This document shows positions 17,457-25,408 of a stretch of 40,119 bases of DNA, piece after piece. A program made the position numbers and the translations under genes. Where the stretch lies: the NCBI GenBank assembly GCA_013151335.1, contig JAADIJ010000070.1:1-40119 (forward strand), read 5' to 3'. Source of the DNA: Alphaproteobacteria bacterium. Lineage in GTDB: Bacteria; Pseudomonadota; Alphaproteobacteria; Rhodobacterales; Rhodobacteraceae. The notes beneath the pieces were generated by a model. That model was not told the origin of the DNA and did not search any database. It saw only the letters and a list, made by a program, of their open reading frames with translations. How positions within the stretch are numbered: the first letter of the stretch is position 1; the number at the start of each line of letters is the position of its first letter.

Positions 17457-18014
17457 CTATTTCAGCGCGTTCGATCCAAAAATGAAATCCTCGCCATCGG
17501 CACCAGAATGGCAGGCGATGCACCCGACATCCATCCCCTTTGCGATCTGCCCCGCCAAGCGCATTCCCTTTGGGTTCTTGTCAACCGTACCGTCTGGCAG
17601 AAACTTCACCCAGAACCAGTTTTTCGTCTCCGGATCAAAGCCCTTGTCGCGCCGATACATGACCGTAATCGCGCCGAGATGCTTAGCCGGAGCCGCCAAG
17701 ACCTGCTCGGCGCTAACCCCCACCGGGCCGTAATTTCGCTTGACCACGAGATCCCCAGTGCTGCCATTGATGGTGGCTTTTGAATAGTATGTTTCCAACA
17801 TCATCCCATGCGGATCCGTGCCCTCATACGGCATCGAGTAGAGCGCGTCTGCACCCGCTAGTCGCTGCTCAGTCATTGCGCTCCAAATCTGGGCGGCAAA
17901 GCCCACATCTGTGTCCGAGCCAAATGGCGGCATTCCCTGCGCCTGCGCCGAAATCCCGTAGCCTGACGTCACGGCCATCGCCAGCGCCACAATTTTAAAG
18001 TTCAAAGTCGCCAT
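17457..18014 (-). CDS. cytochrome P460 family periplasmic haem protein
   Basis: 185-residue exported c-type haem protein of the cytochrome P460 family. A signal peptide (1-25, cleavage after AQA) precedes the mature domain. The single haem attachment site CIACH (Cys165, Cys168, His169) is near the C-terminus, as in P460 and the related cytochrome c'-beta proteins. Other family features are NWFWVKFLPDGTVDKNPKGM and the lysine-rich middle. P460 enzymes oxidise hydroxylamine to N-oxides, while cytochrome c'-beta binds NO; which activity applies depends on the haem-lysine crosslink and pocket residues and cannot be judged here. GGGAAG precedes the ATG. Divergent from a cytochrome c gene that could be its electron partner. 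Confidence 0.88.
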   Translation of the reverse strand: MATLNFKIVALAMAVTSGYGISAQAQGMPPFGSDTDVGFAAQIWSAMTEQRLAGADALYSMPYEGTDPHGMMLETYYSKATINGSTGDLVVKRNYGPVGVSAEQVLAAPAKHLGAITVMYRRDKGFDPETKNWFWVKFLPDGTVDKNPKGMRLAGQIAKGMDVGCIACHSGADGEDFIFGSNALK

Positions 18015-18317
18015 AGTCTATCTTCCCAATATTTTTTTCATTTAATATATTTGCCCAAATCAGCGATCACAGTCGTTAAACATAAACTCACATTGACGTC
18101 ATAAAGTGTCGCAGGATGTATTTGCACTGGTGCGTAAATTCAGATTTCCTGCTATGCGTGTCGAGTGTAGCCATTCGTTGTCGCGAATATGGGTCCGCCG
18201 GATACACTGTTATCCACGGGGCACAAGATGACTCGTCCTGTGGTCGACTGACCTTGTCATCGCACAAATCCGCCGCGATCCAATCCGGCAAATATCAGAG
18301 TGAAAGGAAATGTCAGA
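18015..18317. other. divergent intergenic region between P460 and cytochrome c genes
   Basis: About 300 bp without a credible gene, holding the promoters of two divergent haem-protein genes. The part next to the P460 start is AT-rich (AATATTTTTTTCATTTAATATATTTG). I saw no clear FNR, NsrR or NnrR-type palindrome. At the right end the 17-bp sequence TCAGAGTGAAAGGAAAT is repeated (see separate entry). Confidence 0.5.
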
Positions 18318-18329
18318 GTGAAAGGAAAT
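18295..18329 (+). repeat. 17-bp tandem duplication carrying the ribosome binding site of cytochrome c
   Basis: TCAGAGTGAAAGGAAAT occurs at 18295-18311 and again at 18313-18329, a period of 18 bp, so the reading frame is kept. Each copy carries a GTG codon and an AAAGGA Shine-Dalgarno-like sequence. The result is two ribosome binding sites and three candidate starts (GTG 18300, GTG 18318, TTG 18333). Confidence 0.85.
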
Positions 18330-18758
18330 ATTTTGCAGATTAGTTTGAAATCAGGGGTGTTGGCCGTCGCGATGCTCGGCTTGGCATCGGTTGCCATGGC
18401 CCAGGAAACATCGCTCGGCAATCCCGCGATCGGCTCAAAGGTGTTCAAGAAATGCAAGGCTTGCCATAAAATTGGTAACGGCGCGAAAAATGGTGTTGGG
18501 CCAGCACTTACCGGGGTTATCGGGCGCTTGGCTGGTAGCGCTCCCGGGTATAAATATGGCGCATCCATGAAGGCCGCAGGCGCGGACGGGATGGTCTGGA
18601 CGCAAGAATTAGTCTCGCAATACCTTGAAAATCCTACTAATTATTTGCGTGATTATCTCGGAGACCCCAAGGCGAAAGCCAAGATGAAGGTCAAGGTCAA
18701 GAAGGAATTCGATCGCGCAAACGTCGCCGCGTATCTGGCGACCTTCTCGACCAACTAG
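18318..18758 (+). CDS. class I cytochrome c, periplasmic
   Basis: Exported mono-haem cytochrome c of the c2/c-550 type, 146 residues from the start used. A signal peptide (cleavage after AMA, about residue 28) is followed by the haem motif CKACH (Cys46, Cys49, His50) and the NGVGPALTGVIGRLAGSAPGYKY segment. The distal methionine ligand is probably in the PKAKAKMK motif. It ends in the usual AYLATF helix. Function: electron carrier between a membrane complex and a periplasmic oxidase, possibly serving the divergent P460. The start is ambiguous: GTG 18318 has AAAGGA 9 nt upstream, TTG 18333 has AAAGGA 6 nt upstream, and GTG 18300 lacks a site. Confidence 0.9.
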   Translation: MKGNILQISLKSGVLAVAMLGLASVAMAQETSLGNPAIGSKVFKKCKACHKIGNGAKNGVGPALTGVIGRLAGSAPGYKYGASMKAAGADGMVWTQELVSQYLENPTNYLRDYLGDPKAKAKMKVKVKKEFDRANVAAYLATFSTN

Positions 18759-18778
18759 CCCCCATTTGAAACTTGTGA

Positions 18779-18801
18779 CGCGGGTTTGCTGAACACCCGC
18801 G
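18779..18801 (+). terminator. hairpin after the cytochrome c gene
   Basis: CGCGGGT (18779-18785) and ACCCGCG (18795-18801) form a 7-bp GC-rich stem with a 9-nt loop, 20 nt after the stop codon. No clear U-tract follows, so termination is plausible but not secure. Confidence 0.4.
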
Positions 18802-18881
18802 CGCAAGCCAAACAATTAACGGTGGCCCTGACGTAAGCCCGGGCTGCCGCCTTCACGCAACACCTAATTAGAGGTGCTGGT

Positions 18882-19235
18882 TTGAACCGCTTAACCGCAA
18901 TTCTCGTCATTATGCTGTTTGCAGCAAGCGGGCCTTTGTTTGCGGCACCTGTTTGCGTTCTCAACCAGTCCGGGCAGACATTGTTGCTGGTTGTTGACGA
19001 TTTAGGACAAAACCGCGTCGCTCGGAGCACCCCTAGCGGAGACAAACTCTGTCTAGACGTGGCTCAATCGATTAGCAAAGCCATGGTCGGGGTGTATGCA
19101 GATTCAGACGCGCAAGAAGGCTGCTCACGCCTCGCCAAACCCTCGCAAACGGAAACGCTGACTGATTTTGTAGAGTTTGATCGCTGCACATGGCTGGACA
19201 CGTCGCGCATATTTCCGCAAGCCGGATCGGATTGA
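18882..19235 (+). CDS. small exported protein of unknown function
   Basis: 117 residues with a clear signal peptide (about 1-21, hydrophobic TAILVIMLFAASGPLF, cleavage near FAA). The mature part is about 95 residues with four cysteines (25, 57, 81, 102), consistent with two disulfide bonds in the periplasm. I do not recognise the family. Start TTG at 18882 is supported by AGAGG 7 nt upstream; no ATG or GTG lies in frame before it. It follows the cytochrome c gene by 123 nt and is convergent with metG, 7 nt from its end. Confidence 0.7.
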   Translation: MNRLTAILVIMLFAASGPLFAAPVCVLNQSGQTLLLVVDDLGQNRVARSTPSGDKLCLDVAQSISKAMVGVYADSDAQEGCSRLAKPSQTETLTDFVEFDRCTWLDTSRIFPQAGSD

Positions 19236-19242
19236 ACCGGCC

Positions 19243-20955
19243 CTATGCTCCGGCGAAGCGCGCCTCCATTTGCGCGCGAGCGTCGTCGGTGATTTTAGCA
19301 AACAGAACCTCGGGGACGCTAAACCCGTGACCGGGCGCAAGGGCTGACAGCGCTGCGTCAAGATCGTTTGGCCAAGCGGCACCCTCATCGCCCATTGCCG
19401 ACAGAATCGTCGCGGTCGCATCGGGGATGAACGGCCCTGACAGAACCGCGTAAAGACGGATCAGATTAAGGGCAAATCTGATGGTTGCCGCCGCCTGCTC
19501 CGGGTCGGTTTTGAATTTGGCCCAAGGCTCTGCCGATTGCAGATATTCGTTGCCCGCAACCCAGATCGCACGCAGCTCTGACGTGGCTTTTCGCAGCTCA
19601 ATCGCCTCCATTTGGCCCTCAAACGCCTTGAGACGCGTGGCGATTTCGTCGGTCACCGCCGCCTCGGCATCGCCATATGCCCCGCCATCGGGAACTTGCT
19701 CGCCAAATTTTGCACGGCAAAACTTGGTCACGCGCGAGACGAAATTGCCCAGCACATCGGCCAAATCCTTGTTGATGCTGGCCTGAAAGTTCTCCCACGT
19801 AAACTCGCTGTCAGAGTTTTCGGGAACATGGCTCAGCAGCCACCAGCGCCAATAATCGCTGGGCAGAATTTCCAGCGCCTGATCCATAAACACGCCGCGC
19901 CCTTGCGAGGTGGAAAACTGCCCGCCATCATAGTTCAGATAGTTAAAGCTTTTGATGTAATCGACCAGCTTCCACGGCTCGTTTGAACCCATGATCGTGG
20001 CCGGAAAACTGAGGGTGTGAAACGGCACATTGTCCTTGCCCATGAACTGAACATAGCGCACATCATCAGCACCTTTATCGGTGCGCCACCAACGCTGCCA
20101 CGCGCTATCGTCCAGCCCCTGCGCGTCGGCCCACTCGGCGGTCGCCGCGATATATTCAATCGGCGCGTCAAACCAGACATAGAAAACCTTGCCCTCCATG
20201 CCGGGCCAATCCTCATCGCCACGCTTGACCGGAACGCCCCAGTCAAGATCGCGCGTGATGCCCCGGTCGCGCAGTCCGTCGCCATCATTGAGCCATTTCT
20301 TGGCAATCGAGGTGGTCAAAATCGGCCAGTCTTTCTTGCTGTCGATCCAGTCATTAAGCTTGGCGCGCATTTTTGACTGGCGCAAATAAAGATGCCGTGT
20401 TTCGCGAACCTCAAGGTCGGTCGAGCCTGAAACAGCCGAGCGCGGATTGATCAGATCGGTCGGGTCAAGCTGCTTGGTGCAGTTTTCGCACTGATCGCCG
20501 CGCGCCGCCTCATAGCCGCAATTCGGGCAAGTCCCCTCGATATAGCGATCCGGCAAAAACCGCCCGTCGGCCTTGGAGTAGATCTGTTTTTCGTCAACTT
20601 CCGCGATCAGATCATTATCCGCCAACTGCCCGGCAAAATGCTGGGTCAGCGCCCGATTTCGCTCTGATGACGAGCGCCCAAAATGGTCAAATGACAGGCG
20701 AAAACCGTCACTTAGACGCTTTTGTACCTCCCACATCTCGGCGCAAAACTCGGCCACGGGCTTGCCCGCCTTGGCCGCTGCCAACTCGGCGGGGGTGCCA
20801 TGCTCGTCGGTGGCGCAGATGAACATCACCTCACCGCCGCGCGCCCGTTTGTAGCGCGCAAAAGCGTCTGCGGGCAGTTGACTGCCGATCAGGTTTCCCA
20901 GATGCTTGATGCCGTTAATATAGGGGATTGCCGAGGTGATGAGTGTGCGTGTCAT
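19243..20955 (-). CDS. metG: methionyl-tRNA synthetase
   Basis: Class I aminoacyl-tRNA synthetase charging tRNA-Met, 570 residues. The HIGH-type motif is KHLGN at 17-21. A zinc knuckle uses Cys143, Cys146, Cys156 and Cys159 (CPNC...CENC). The KMSKS-type signature appears as FSTSQGRG, the usual variant in this single-zinc subgroup. No C-terminal tRNA-binding (EMAP-like) domain is present, and the length fits the short alphaproteobacterial form. It follows nusB on the same strand after 77 nt and may be read through from the riboflavin operon. Confidence 0.97.
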   Translation of the reverse strand: MTRTLITSAIPYINGIKHLGNLIGSQLPADAFARYKRARGGEVMFICATDEHGTPAELAAAKAGKPVAEFCAEMWEVQKRLSDGFRLSFDHFGRSSSERNRALTQHFAGQLADNDLIAEVDEKQIYSKADGRFLPDRYIEGTCPNCGYEAARGDQCENCTKQLDPTDLINPRSAVSGSTDLEVRETRHLYLRQSKMRAKLNDWIDSKKDWPILTTSIAKKWLNDGDGLRDRGITRDLDWGVPVKRGDEDWPGMEGKVFYVWFDAPIEYIAATAEWADAQGLDDSAWQRWWRTDKGADDVRYVQFMGKDNVPFHTLSFPATIMGSNEPWKLVDYIKSFNYLNYDGGQFSTSQGRGVFMDQALEILPSDYWRWWLLSHVPENSDSEFTWENFQASINKDLADVLGNFVSRVTKFCRAKFGEQVPDGGAYGDAEAAVTDEIATRLKAFEGQMEAIELRKATSELRAIWVAGNEYLQSAEPWAKFKTDPEQAAATIRFALNLIRLYAVLSGPFIPDATATILSAMGDEGAAWPNDLDAALSALAPGHGFSVPEVLFAKITDDARAQMEARFAGA

Positions 20956-21032
20956 CTGTGGTCGTATCCATCCGATTGGGGAGCGTTTCAGGCGGTTCGT
21001 TTAACAAAGCTCGGGCCAAAGGGCCAGCGCGC

Positions 21033-21506
21033 TTAGGAAAATGCCTCGGGCCGGGCCTCGCGCGCCAGATGATCCAACACGGCGTTAACAAAACTCGCCT
21101 CTTTGCCGTCGGGGAAAAATGCTTTGGCCACGTCGACGAATTCGTTAATCACCACTTTTGGCGGGGTGGATTTGGCCAGAAACTCGGCTCCTGCAGCACG
21201 AAACAGCGCGCGCAGCGTCGGGTCAATCCGGTCAATCGGCCATTTTGCGACCAGCGCGCGGTCGGTCATCTGGTCGATTTGCGACTGGTTTTCCAAGGCG
21301 CCGTTGAGCAAGCTCCTAAACACCGTGATATTGCCCTCGGCATAAGTGTCGCCATCCAGCGTCGCGCCGAAACGGTGGCTCTCGAACTGTTCGCGCACCT
21401 CGTCAATCGAGGCGTCCGAGGCCTCCATCTGGAACAACGCCTGCACCGCATAAAGCCGCGCGGCCGATTTCATCTGGCGCTTTTGATCTGGGGTTGGTTT
21501 TGACAT
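21033..21506 (-). CDS. nusB: transcription antitermination factor NusB
   Basis: 157-residue all-helical NusB. With NusE (S10) it binds boxA RNA to support rRNA antitermination. Typical blocks are RLYAVQALFQMEASD near the N-terminus, DRALVAKWPIDRIDPTLRALFRAAGAEFL, and PPKVVINEFVDVAKAFFPDGKEASFVNAVLDHLA at the C-terminus. It lies 6 nt downstream of ribH, as in many alphaproteobacteria, so it is co-transcribed with the riboflavin genes. Confidence 0.96.
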   Translation of the reverse strand: MSKPTPDQKRQMKSAARLYAVQALFQMEASDASIDEVREQFESHRFGATLDGDTYAEGNITVFRSLLNGALENQSQIDQMTDRALVAKWPIDRIDPTLRALFRAAGAEFLAKSTPPKVVINEFVDVAKAFFPDGKEASFVNAVLDHLAREARPEAFS

Positions 21507-21512
21507 CTAAGG

Positions 21513-22046
21513 CTAGTCTTTCGCAGCAATTTGGATGAATTCAGAGGACGGCTTAAAACCGATCCCGCTGGTTTGGCGGCTGAATTTTCGCGCCAGCAAA
21601 ATCAGGTGCATCGCGGCATCCGCAGCCCCCCCGCCCTTGTTTTGCCCTTCGGCCTCGGCCCGCGCCACGGCCTGATCGCGGGTTTCGACGGTCAAAATTC
21701 CGTTGCCAATGCAAATCCCCGAAAGCCCCATCATTTGCAGCGCGCGCGAGCTGTCATTGCACACCGTATCATAGTGGGTGGTCTCGCCGCGAATGACGCA
21801 TCCCAGCGCCACGAAGCCGTCGTATTTGTCGCTGTTAACGGCCAGCCGAATGCCAGTTGGCACCTCCAAAGCGCCGGGAACCTCGATCAAATCGAACGAG
21901 GCACCGGCAGCGATGATCGCGGATTTTGCACCCGCAACCAATTGATCTGCAATGTCTTTATAATATGGGGCGACCATAATCAACAGCTTGGTCGGCTTGT
22001 CAAACTGTGGCGAAGGCAACGTGTAATGGGTTTCTGCTTGTGCCAT
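21513..22046 (-). CDS. ribH: 6,7-dimethyl-8-ribityllumazine synthase
   Basis: Lumazine synthase, 177 residues, condensing 5-amino-6-ribitylamino-uracil with 3,4-dihydroxy-2-butanone 4-phosphate. The core includes FDLIEVPGALEVPTGIRLAV, the motif FVALGCVIRGETTHYDTVCNDSSRALQ with the catalytic His, and GIGNGILTVET-like sequence. ATG at 22046 is chosen because it follows the ribBA stop by a few bases with AGGA in front. A longer frame to 22070 would overlap ribBA. The C-terminal extension with KGGGAADAAMHLI is usual for alphaproteobacteria. Confidence 0.96.
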   Translation of the reverse strand: MAQAETHYTLPSPQFDKPTKLLIMVAPYYKDIADQLVAGAKSAIIAAGASFDLIEVPGALEVPTGIRLAVNSDKYDGFVALGCVIRGETTHYDTVCNDSSRALQMMGLSGICIGNGILTVETRDQAVARAEAEGQNKGGGAADAAMHLILLARKFSRQTSGIGFKPSSEFIQIAAKD

Positions 22047-22050
22047 AATC

Positions 22051-23148
22051 CTAGCCTTTTGTAATCGCATGAGTGCCGGTAATTTTCAGATCATACGCGT
22101 CCAGCCCGATCACCTTGGGCATGGGATTGTCGGTCAAAAGGACCAACTCGTTGATCCCCAGCGCCGAGAGAATTTGCGCGCCAATCCCGGTTTGGCGCAG
22201 AGTTTGCGGCGAGACCTCATCCAAGAGCGCCAGTTTCTTATCCGGTTCGCGAAACAAAATGACAGCACCGCGCCCCGCTTCGGCGATAATCTCCATCGCG
22301 CGGGGCAGAATATCCGTCCCCTTGGCGCCAATGCCAAGCACATCGTCAAGCACGTTAAGCGCGTGGGTGCGCACCAGCACCGGCTCAGGCGTGGTGATGT
22401 CGCCCTTGGTCAGCACCACATGCTCGCCGCCATCGGTCTGATCGGTGAATATCCGCAAGCACCAAGTGCCGCCATGGGTCGACGTGACCTGCCGCGTTTC
22501 GGTCTCATGCACCAGATTGTCGTGGCGGTGACGATAGGCGATGAGATCGCTGATTGTGCCGATCTTCAGGCCGTGACGCTGGGCAAACTCGATCAGATCA
22601 GGCAGGCGCGCCATGGTGCCGTCGTCCTTCATGATCTCGCAAATCACCCCGGCAGGGTTCAGCCCCGCCAGCCGCGCAATATCGGTCGCCGCCTCGGTAT
22701 GGCCGGCGCGCACCAGCACACCACCCTCGCGCGCGCGCAATGGAAACACATGGCCCGGCGTGGCGATTTCGCTGGGCCGCACCTGCGGGTTAATCGCAAC
22801 CGAGACCGTGTGCGCGCGATCATGCGCCGAAATCCCAGTGGTCACCCCCTCGCGCGCCTCAATCGAGACAGTAAACGGGGTCTCGTGGCGCGAAGTATTG
22901 GAGCTGGCCATCATGGGAACGCCCAACCGCTCCACCTGTTCGCCGCTCAACGTCAGGCAGATCAGCCCGCGCCCGTGGGTCGCCATGAAATTGATCGCAT
23001 CCGGTGTTGCCAGCTGCGCAGGGATCACCAGATCGCCCTCGTTTTCGCGATCCTCATGGTCAACCAGAATGAACATCCGCCCGTTGCGCGCGTCCTCGAT
23101 AATATCCTCGACCGGCGAGATAACGTCGCGGTAATCCTCATTTGCCAT
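22051..23148 (-). CDS. ribB: 3,4-dihydroxy-2-butanone-4-phosphate synthase with degenerate GTP cyclohydrolase II domain (RibBX type)
   Basis: 365 residues. The N-terminal RibB domain (about 1-210) is intact: DHEDRENEGDLVIPA and FMATHGRGLICLTL, then GHTEAATDIARLAGL. It converts ribulose 5-phosphate to the butanone phosphate used by RibH. The C-terminal domain aligns with GTP cyclohydrolase II, but the region that normally holds the zinc cysteines (CLTGDVFGSLRCDC type) reads LVRTHALNVLDDVLGIGAKG, without cysteines. It is therefore probably not a cyclohydrolase, and a separate RibA is expected elsewhere. The stop codon is 4 nt from the ribH start, so tight coupling is likely. Confidence 0.93.
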   Translation of the reverse strand: MANEDYRDVISPVEDIIEDARNGRMFILVDHEDRENEGDLVIPAQLATPDAINFMATHGRGLICLTLSGEQVERLGVPMMASSNTSRHETPFTVSIEAREGVTTGISAHDRAHTVSVAINPQVRPSEIATPGHVFPLRAREGGVLVRAGHTEAATDIARLAGLNPAGVICEIMKDDGTMARLPDLIEFAQRHGLKIGTISDLIAYRHRHDNLVHETETRQVTSTHGGTWCLRIFTDQTDGGEHVVLTKGDITTPEPVLVRTHALNVLDDVLGIGAKGTDILPRAMEIIAEAGRGAVILFREPDKKLALLDEVSPQTLRQTGIGAQILSALGINELVLLTDNPMPKVIGLDAYDLKITGTHAITKG

Positions 23149-23151
23149 AGT

Positions 23152-23757
23152 CTAGCCCTTTGTTTCAGCTTCGGCCAAGCGCGCCACATAGCGTGCCAGT
23201 GTATCGATTTCGAGGTTGATATGCGCGCCGACGCTCACGTCTCCCCAGTTGGTGACCGACTTGGTGTGGGGGATGAAATTAATCCCGAACTCGGCCCCGT
23301 TCACCTCGTTAACCGTCAAGGATGTCCCGTTGAGGGCGACTGAACCCTTAGGCGCGATGAACTTCGCCAGCGCCACCGGAGCGCGCAAAACCACGCATGT
23401 ACTATCGCCAATCTCGGTCATCGAGACCACCTCGGCAACCCCGTCCACATGGCCGGACACGATATGGCCGCCAAGCTCGTCCCCAACTTTTAGCGCGCGC
23501 TCCAAGTTGATTTTATGGCCCGTTTTCCAGCTCTGCAGATTGGTTTTAGAGAGACTTTCCGCCGAAATTTCCACGTCAAACCAGTTTTGCGGCTCAGCGC
23601 CGAGCGCAATCACCGTCAGACAAACGCCGTCACAGGCAATCGAGGCACCCAGATCAATGCTCACGATGTTGTAATTGGTGCCAATTCGCGCGCGCAAATC
23701 GCCGCGCTGTTCCGTCTCCAGAACCGTTCCAACATCGGTGATGATCCCTGTGAACAT
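23152..23757 (-). CDS. ribE: riboflavin synthase alpha subunit
   Basis: 201-residue riboflavin synthase that dismutates two lumazine molecules to riboflavin. It consists of two tandem lumazine-binding domains: MFTGIITDVGTV with VSIDLGASIACDGVCLTVI in the first, and GHIVSGHVDGVAEV with GSVALNGTSLTVNEV in the second. The start at 23757 is fixed by the invariant MFTGII N-terminus; the longer frame to 23817 adds unrelated residues. It ends 3 nt before the ribBA start. ribD, often just upstream in relatives, is absent here, and I see no FMN riboswitch in front of the gene. Confidence 0.96.
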   Translation of the reverse strand: MFTGIITDVGTVLETEQRGDLRARIGTNYNIVSIDLGASIACDGVCLTVIALGAEPQNWFDVEISAESLSKTNLQSWKTGHKINLERALKVGDELGGHIVSGHVDGVAEVVSMTEIGDSTCVVLRAPVALAKFIAPKGSVALNGTSLTVNEVNGAEFGINFIPHTKSVTNWGDVSVGAHINLEIDTLARYVARLAEAETKG

Positions 23758-23998
23758 GGCCGTCTGCCCCAATTTCCAGCAAATCAAATCCCTAAACTGC
23801 GAGAAGCCGCAGGGCAAGAGCGGTTCGTCTTGTGCAGGAAGTGCAAATGGCTATCAAACCTGACGAAATTAAGAGATATTCAACAGAACTTGGCCACTAT
23901 TGCACACTATTAATCGTGGTGTAATACAGAGAGAACATGGCCAGATTGGGTAGTTTCGTGACGCAGGTTTGTGATTTATTAATACTTTCATGTTTAGG

Positions 23999-24016
23999 GG
24001 CCTCTGACCTGAGGCC
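23999..24016 (+). promoter_or_regulatory. hairpin immediately upstream of the kpsS-like start
   Basis: GGCCTC (23999-24004) and GAGGCC (24011-24016) form a perfect 6-bp stem with loop TGACCT, 8 nt before the ATG. The right arm holds GAGG, the only Shine-Dalgarno-like sequence for the gene, so folding could limit translation. A role in regulation is inference. Confidence 0.4.
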
Positions 24017-24024
24017 AAGCTCAC

Positions 24025-25317
24025 ATGGGTAAAGCGTCCGGCAAAGGCAAGGTTTTCTTGTTCCTACAAGGCCCGCACGGCCCGTTTTTCTATCAGTTAT
24101 CGCGAATATTGGCGGTCTCCGGGGCCAAGGTCTTTAAAGTTGGTTTCAACCAGGGCGATAGGTCGTTTTGGCACAACGACCAGACCTACCTGCCCTATTT
24201 TGGAAAGCTCGACGATTGGGAAGGTGAAATTCGCAAGATTTTGCGCTCCCACAATGTCACGGATATCGTTCTTTACGGTGACACAAGACATGTTAACGCC
24301 GAGGGCGTTCGCGCGGCAAAAGAGCAAGGCATTACCGTCCATTGTTTTGAAGAAGGCTATCTGCGCCCCTATTGGGTCACCTATGAGCGCGGCGGCGTTA
24401 ACGGTTTTTCGCGCCTTGTCGATATGAGCGTTGACGACATGCGGGCAGAGATACAAGACCACAATGTCGACCTGCCCGAGGCCCCGGCAAGATGGGGCGA
24501 TATGCGACATCACGCGTTTTACGGCGCAGTTTATCACGGGCAGATTTTGTTTCGAAACCGGGCTTACCAAAACTACCGCACCCATCGCGACATTAGTGTG
24601 TTGCAAGAATTCAGGCTTCATTTCAGGAAGTTACTGGCATTTCCGCTTCATGCTGCGCAGGGTCGTGCCGCCGCATTAAGAATACGGCGCGACGGGTATG
24701 TGTACCATCTGGCGTTGCTGCAACTCAGCCATGACAGCTCGATCCAGCACCACAGCCCGCTGAACTCCATGCCTGAATTTATTCGGCTGACCATCGAAGG
24801 TTTTGCTCAAGGGGCGCCCAATCACCACCACCTGATTATTAAGACCCATCCACTGGAAGACGGGCGTTATCCATTGCGCAAGATAACGATGGAAACAGCG
24901 CGGGCTCTTAATATTCAAAACCGGGTTCACTTCGTTCGCGGCGGAAAGCTCGCCGGATTGTTGAATTTTGCGCGCTCGGTCGTCACCGTGAACTCGACAG
25001 CCGGACAACAGGCGCTTGGGCATGGGCTGCCAGTGAAAGTGTTCGGCAATTCGGTTTACCACAAGCCGGAGTTCACGTCCGAACAACCTCTGGGTGAGTT
25101 TTTCGCCGACCCGTGGAAGCCGGACCCGCGCGCGTATCGCGATTATCGCCACTACTTGCTCAAGACCTCACAAGTCATGGGCGGGTTTTATTCGGCCAAG
25201 AGCAGACGCCGATTGATTCGCAGCGTGGTCGACCGGGTTTTGGCCAATCAAGACCCGTATGATTCGCTGAAATCCGAAAATGCGACGCCCCGGCAACAGT
25301 TGCGCGTGGTGAAATAG
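24025..25317 (+). CDS. kpsS: capsule polysaccharide biosynthesis protein, KpsS-like
   Basis: 430-residue protein of the capsule Kdo-transferase family (KpsS), which adds the first beta-Kdo to lyso-phosphatidylglycerol to begin the capsule lipid anchor. Family blocks include FLFLQGPHGPFFYQLSRIL, DIVLYGDTRHVNAEGVRAAKEQGITVHCFEEGYLRPYWVT, a central SSIQHHSPLNSMPEFI segment, HHLIIKTHPLEDGRYP and VVTVNSTAGQQALGHGLPVKV. It is cytoplasmic, acting at the inner membrane. It starts a plus-strand unit with the export lipoprotein and the KpsC-like gene. The gene symbol is by family. Confidence 0.88.
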   Translation: MGKASGKGKVFLFLQGPHGPFFYQLSRILAVSGAKVFKVGFNQGDRSFWHNDQTYLPYFGKLDDWEGEIRKILRSHNVTDIVLYGDTRHVNAEGVRAAKEQGITVHCFEEGYLRPYWVTYERGGVNGFSRLVDMSVDDMRAEIQDHNVDLPEAPARWGDMRHHAFYGAVYHGQILFRNRAYQNYRTHRDISVLQEFRLHFRKLLAFPLHAAQGRAAALRIRRDGYVYHLALLQLSHDSSIQHHSPLNSMPEFIRLTIEGFAQGAPNHHHLIIKTHPLEDGRYPLRKITMETARALNIQNRVHFVRGGKLAGLLNFARSVVTVNSTAGQQALGHGLPVKVFGNSVYHKPEFTSEQPLGEFFADPWKPDPRAYRDYRHYLLKTSQVMGGFYSAKSRRRLIRSVVDRVLANQDPYDSLKSENATPRQQLRVVK

Positions 25318-25408
25318 CAAACGGAAAAGCTTTTCTTGGCAAATTTGTCTTTTATTGTGTACAGTTAACAAAAAACTAGAGGCAGTTTGGCAACAAGGGG
25401 CAGTACCC

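Noticed and set aside
18210-18218. DnaA-box-like TTATCCACG
   Set aside because: A single near-consensus box with no cluster, no AT-rich unwinding region with 13-mers and no origin-type genes nearby.
22069-23343. Long open frame (424 codons) on the plus strand opposite ribB and ribE
   Set aside because: It is antisense to two clear riboflavin genes, its translation has no recognisable domain, and it is rich in Arg/His/Gln as expected from a shadow of GC-rich codons.
23847-23924. 25-codon frame starting ATG with AGGA upstream, before the kpsS-like gene
   Set aside because: The ribosome binding site is acceptable, but the peptide is too short to judge and has no visible features; chance is as likely.
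23758-24024. FMN riboswitch upstream of ribE
   Set aside because: The conserved core segments of the RFN element were not found on the minus strand in this region.
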